A stretch of DNA of 15,408 nt from Pseudomonadota bacterium (lineage in GTDB: Bacteria > Pseudomonadota > Alphaproteobacteria > Rhizobiales > Devosiaceae). The translations under genes were made by a program, and so were the position numbers. The stretch is taken from contig JAEYYP010000153.1 in the NCBI GenBank assembly GCA_023428425.1, forward strand, positions 1 to 15,408. Reading direction: 5' to 3'. Below are positions 14,240 through 15,408 of this stretch, in pieces; positions within the stretch are counted from its first letter, which is position 1; every line of letters begins with the position of its first letter. The notes under the pieces are model-generated. The model saw only the letters and a list, made by a program, of their open reading frames with translations. It made no database searches and had not been told where the DNA came from.

Positions 14240-14268
14240 TTGCTGCATCAGGACCATCACGCTAGACA
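14240..14268 (+). promoter_or_regulatory. Promoter of the sugar dehydrogenase-like gene
   Basis: TTGCTG (14240-14245) and TAGACA (14263-14268) are separated by 17 bases and stand about 31 bases before the ATG at 14300. Each hexamer matches the consensus at four of six positions. The region 14134-14299 is shared with the divergent kinase operon. Confidence 0.4.
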
Positions 14269-14299
14269 CCCGCGGAACGTTTTGCAGGGGGAGCCTCAC

Positions 14300-15070
14300 A
14301 TGTCCGAATTCGCCATCTATCCCAGCCTCAAGGGCATGCCTGTCGTGATTTCCGGTGGCGCGTCCGGCATCGGCGAGGGCATCGTCCGCGCCTTCGCGGC
14401 ACAGGGCAGCAAGGTCGGCTTCGTCGATATCGCCGAGGAGGCGGGCAAGAAGCTCGAGGCCGAACTCAACGCCGCCGGCGCCACGGTGAAGTTCGCCCGC
14501 TGCGACATCACCGACATCGCCGCCTACCAGTCCACCATCCGCGATTTCGAGGCCGCGCATGGTCCGGCCCTGGCGCTGGTCAACAACGCCGCCAACGACC
14601 TGCGCCACAAGTGGGAAGAGGTGACGCCGGAGTTCTGGGACAAGTCGATCGCCGTTAACGCCAAGCACGCTTTCTTCGCCGCCCAGGCCGTGCTGCCCGG
14701 CATGGTCGCCGCCAAGCGCGGCTCGATCACCAACTTCGGCTCGATCAGCTGGATGATCCTCACCGGCAACCTCGCCGCCTACACCGCCTCCAAGGCGGCC
14801 ATGCACGGGCTTTCCCGCTCGCTCGCCCGCGATGTCGGCAAGCACGGCATCCGGGTCAACACGCTGGTACCGGGATGGATCATGACCGAGCGGCAGCTGA
14901 CTCATTGGGTCGACGATACCGCCAACCGCCTCATCGACGAGCAGCAGGCGCTCGCCGGCCGGCTTTATCCCGCCGACATCGCCCGCATGGCGCTCTTCCT
15001 CGCCGCCGACGATTCCAAGATGATCTCGGCGCAGGATTTCGTGGTGGATGGCGGCTGGGCACACGGCTGA
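14300..15070 (+). CDS. SDR-family sugar dehydrogenase, D-xylose 1-dehydrogenase-like
   Basis: A 256-residue classical short-chain dehydrogenase. The cofactor site is SGGASGIG (18-25), with an acidic residue at the end of the second strand (D43, FVDIAEE) that favours NAD. NNAAN (95-99), N120, S148, Y161 and K165 complete the catalytic set (GSIS and YTASK). The start AIYPSLKG, the segment NNAxNDxRHK (95-104) and VTxxxWD, and the NFGSISW block recall the Caulobacter D-xylose 1-dehydrogenase from memory, so oxidation of a pentose or hexose to its lactone is likely; the exact sugar is not known. ATG 14300 has GGGGGAG seven bases upstream. It is monocistronic by appearance: no sugar-catabolic neighbour is in the window. 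A TTCCGG direct repeat, not a terminator, follows the stop. Confidence 0.88.
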   Translation: MSEFAIYPSLKGMPVVISGGASGIGEGIVRAFAAQGSKVGFVDIAEEAGKKLEAELNAAGATVKFARCDITDIAAYQSTIRDFEAAHGPALALVNNAANDLRHKWEEVTPEFWDKSIAVNAKHAFFAAQAVLPGMVAAKRGSITNFGSISWMILTGNLAAYTASKAAMHGLSRSLARDVGKHGIRVNTLVPGWIMTERQLTHWVDDTANRLIDEQQALAGRLYPADIARMALFLAADDSKMISAQDFVVDGGWAHG

Positions 15071-15153
15071 TTTCCGGGCGCTTCCGGATTAAGCTGACAC
15101 CGTGCTGCCGCATTCGCTGGCAAGAAGGGCGAAAGACCCAACGGGGGACGTCA

Positions 15154-15408
15154 ATGAAGACCAACATCCTGATCGCCGGCATCGCTGCGCTGTCGCTGAG
15201 CGCCTGCACTTCCATCAATCCCTATACCGGGGACAGCCAGCTTTCGAACACCGCCGGCGGCACGCTGATCGGCGCGGGCGGCGGTGCGGTGGTGGGCGCG
15301 ATCATCGGCGGCGCAACCGGTAACGACCCGCGGGTCGGTGCGCTCATCGGCGCCGGCATCGGCGGCCTCACGGGCGCGGCGATCGGCTCCTACATGGACC
15401 AGCAGGAA
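15154..15408 (+). CDS. YiaD-like glycine-zipper lipoprotein (5' part, cut by window end)
   Basis: The first 85 codons are present. A signal peptide (1-17) ends in the lipobox LSAC, so Cys18 should be lipidated and the protein carried to the outer membrane. Next comes NPYTGDSQLSNT, typical of the YiaD group, then a glycine-zipper region (about 38-79) with repeated GxxxG spacing (GGTLIGAGGGAVVGAIIGG and GALIGAGIGG), then YMDQQE. In relatives a peptidoglycan-binding OmpA domain follows; it would lie beyond the window. GGGGGA stands eight bases before ATG 15154. The family call is good for the part seen, while the OmpA domain is only predicted. Confidence 0.8.
   Translation, partial: MKTNILIAGIAALSLSACTSINPYTGDSQLSNTAGGTLIGAGGGAVVGAIIGGATGNDPRVGALIGAGIGGLTGAAIGSYMDQQE

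Noticed and set aside
15068..15094. TTCCGG repeats after the dehydrogenase gene as a terminator
   Set aside because: The two TTCCGG copies are a direct repeat and do not form a convincing stem followed by a T-tract.

Overview
The window reads as ordinary chromosome from a GC-rich alphaproteobacterium, most likely Hyphomicrobiales and possibly Devosia-like. The support is a C4-pathway 5-aminolevulinate synthase (HemA), a FixJ-type regulator, a REC-HisKA_2 kinase, a CHASE3 kinase paired with an Rcp1-type receiver protein, and dispersed GC-rich palindromic repeats typical of this group. The genus is inference. I saw no phage, transposase, CRISPR array, rRNA or tRNA gene.

Left part (1-6499): the last codons of mscL and its terminator; a 315-base promoter region with a tandem AT-rich motif; a FixJ/LuxR-type regulator whose receiver lacks the phosphorylatable aspartate; a GT1-family glycosyltransferase; then on the minus strand a flavodoxin-like protein and a LysE/RhtB-type exporter. 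Next comes a divergent two-component pair with only 45 bases between start codons: a NarL-type regulator (minus) and a 7TM-DISM membrane histidine kinase (plus).

Middle (6509-10089): hemA (minus) and a divergently transcribed acyltransferase-fold protein of unknown substrate (plus) share a 399-base intergenic region. That region holds a perfect ATTGAC-N4-GTCAAT palindrome (FNR/FixK-type site) placed to control hemA, a second inverted repeat, and a good promoter for the acyltransferase gene. Behind the acyltransferase gene lies a 575-base gene-free region. It has two direct copies and one inverted, diverged copy of a palindromic repeat, plus a short relic of a second acyltransferase 3' end.

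Right part (10090-15408): on the minus strand, a tightly coupled signalling operon (CHASE3 histidine kinase, then Rcp1-like receiver, then REC-HisKA_2 kinase) is followed by an endonuclease/exonuclease/phosphatase-family protein. On the plus strand are an SDR closely resembling Caulobacter D-xylose 1-dehydrogenase and the start of a YiaD-like glycine-zipper lipoprotein cut by the window edge.

Signal transduction dominates: six proteins, three of them kinases. The three-protein operon has no DNA-binding output, so its output must lie elsewhere or be protein-protein. The most notable points are the degenerate receiver, the FNR/FixK-type box before hemA, and the repeat cluster with its gene relic.
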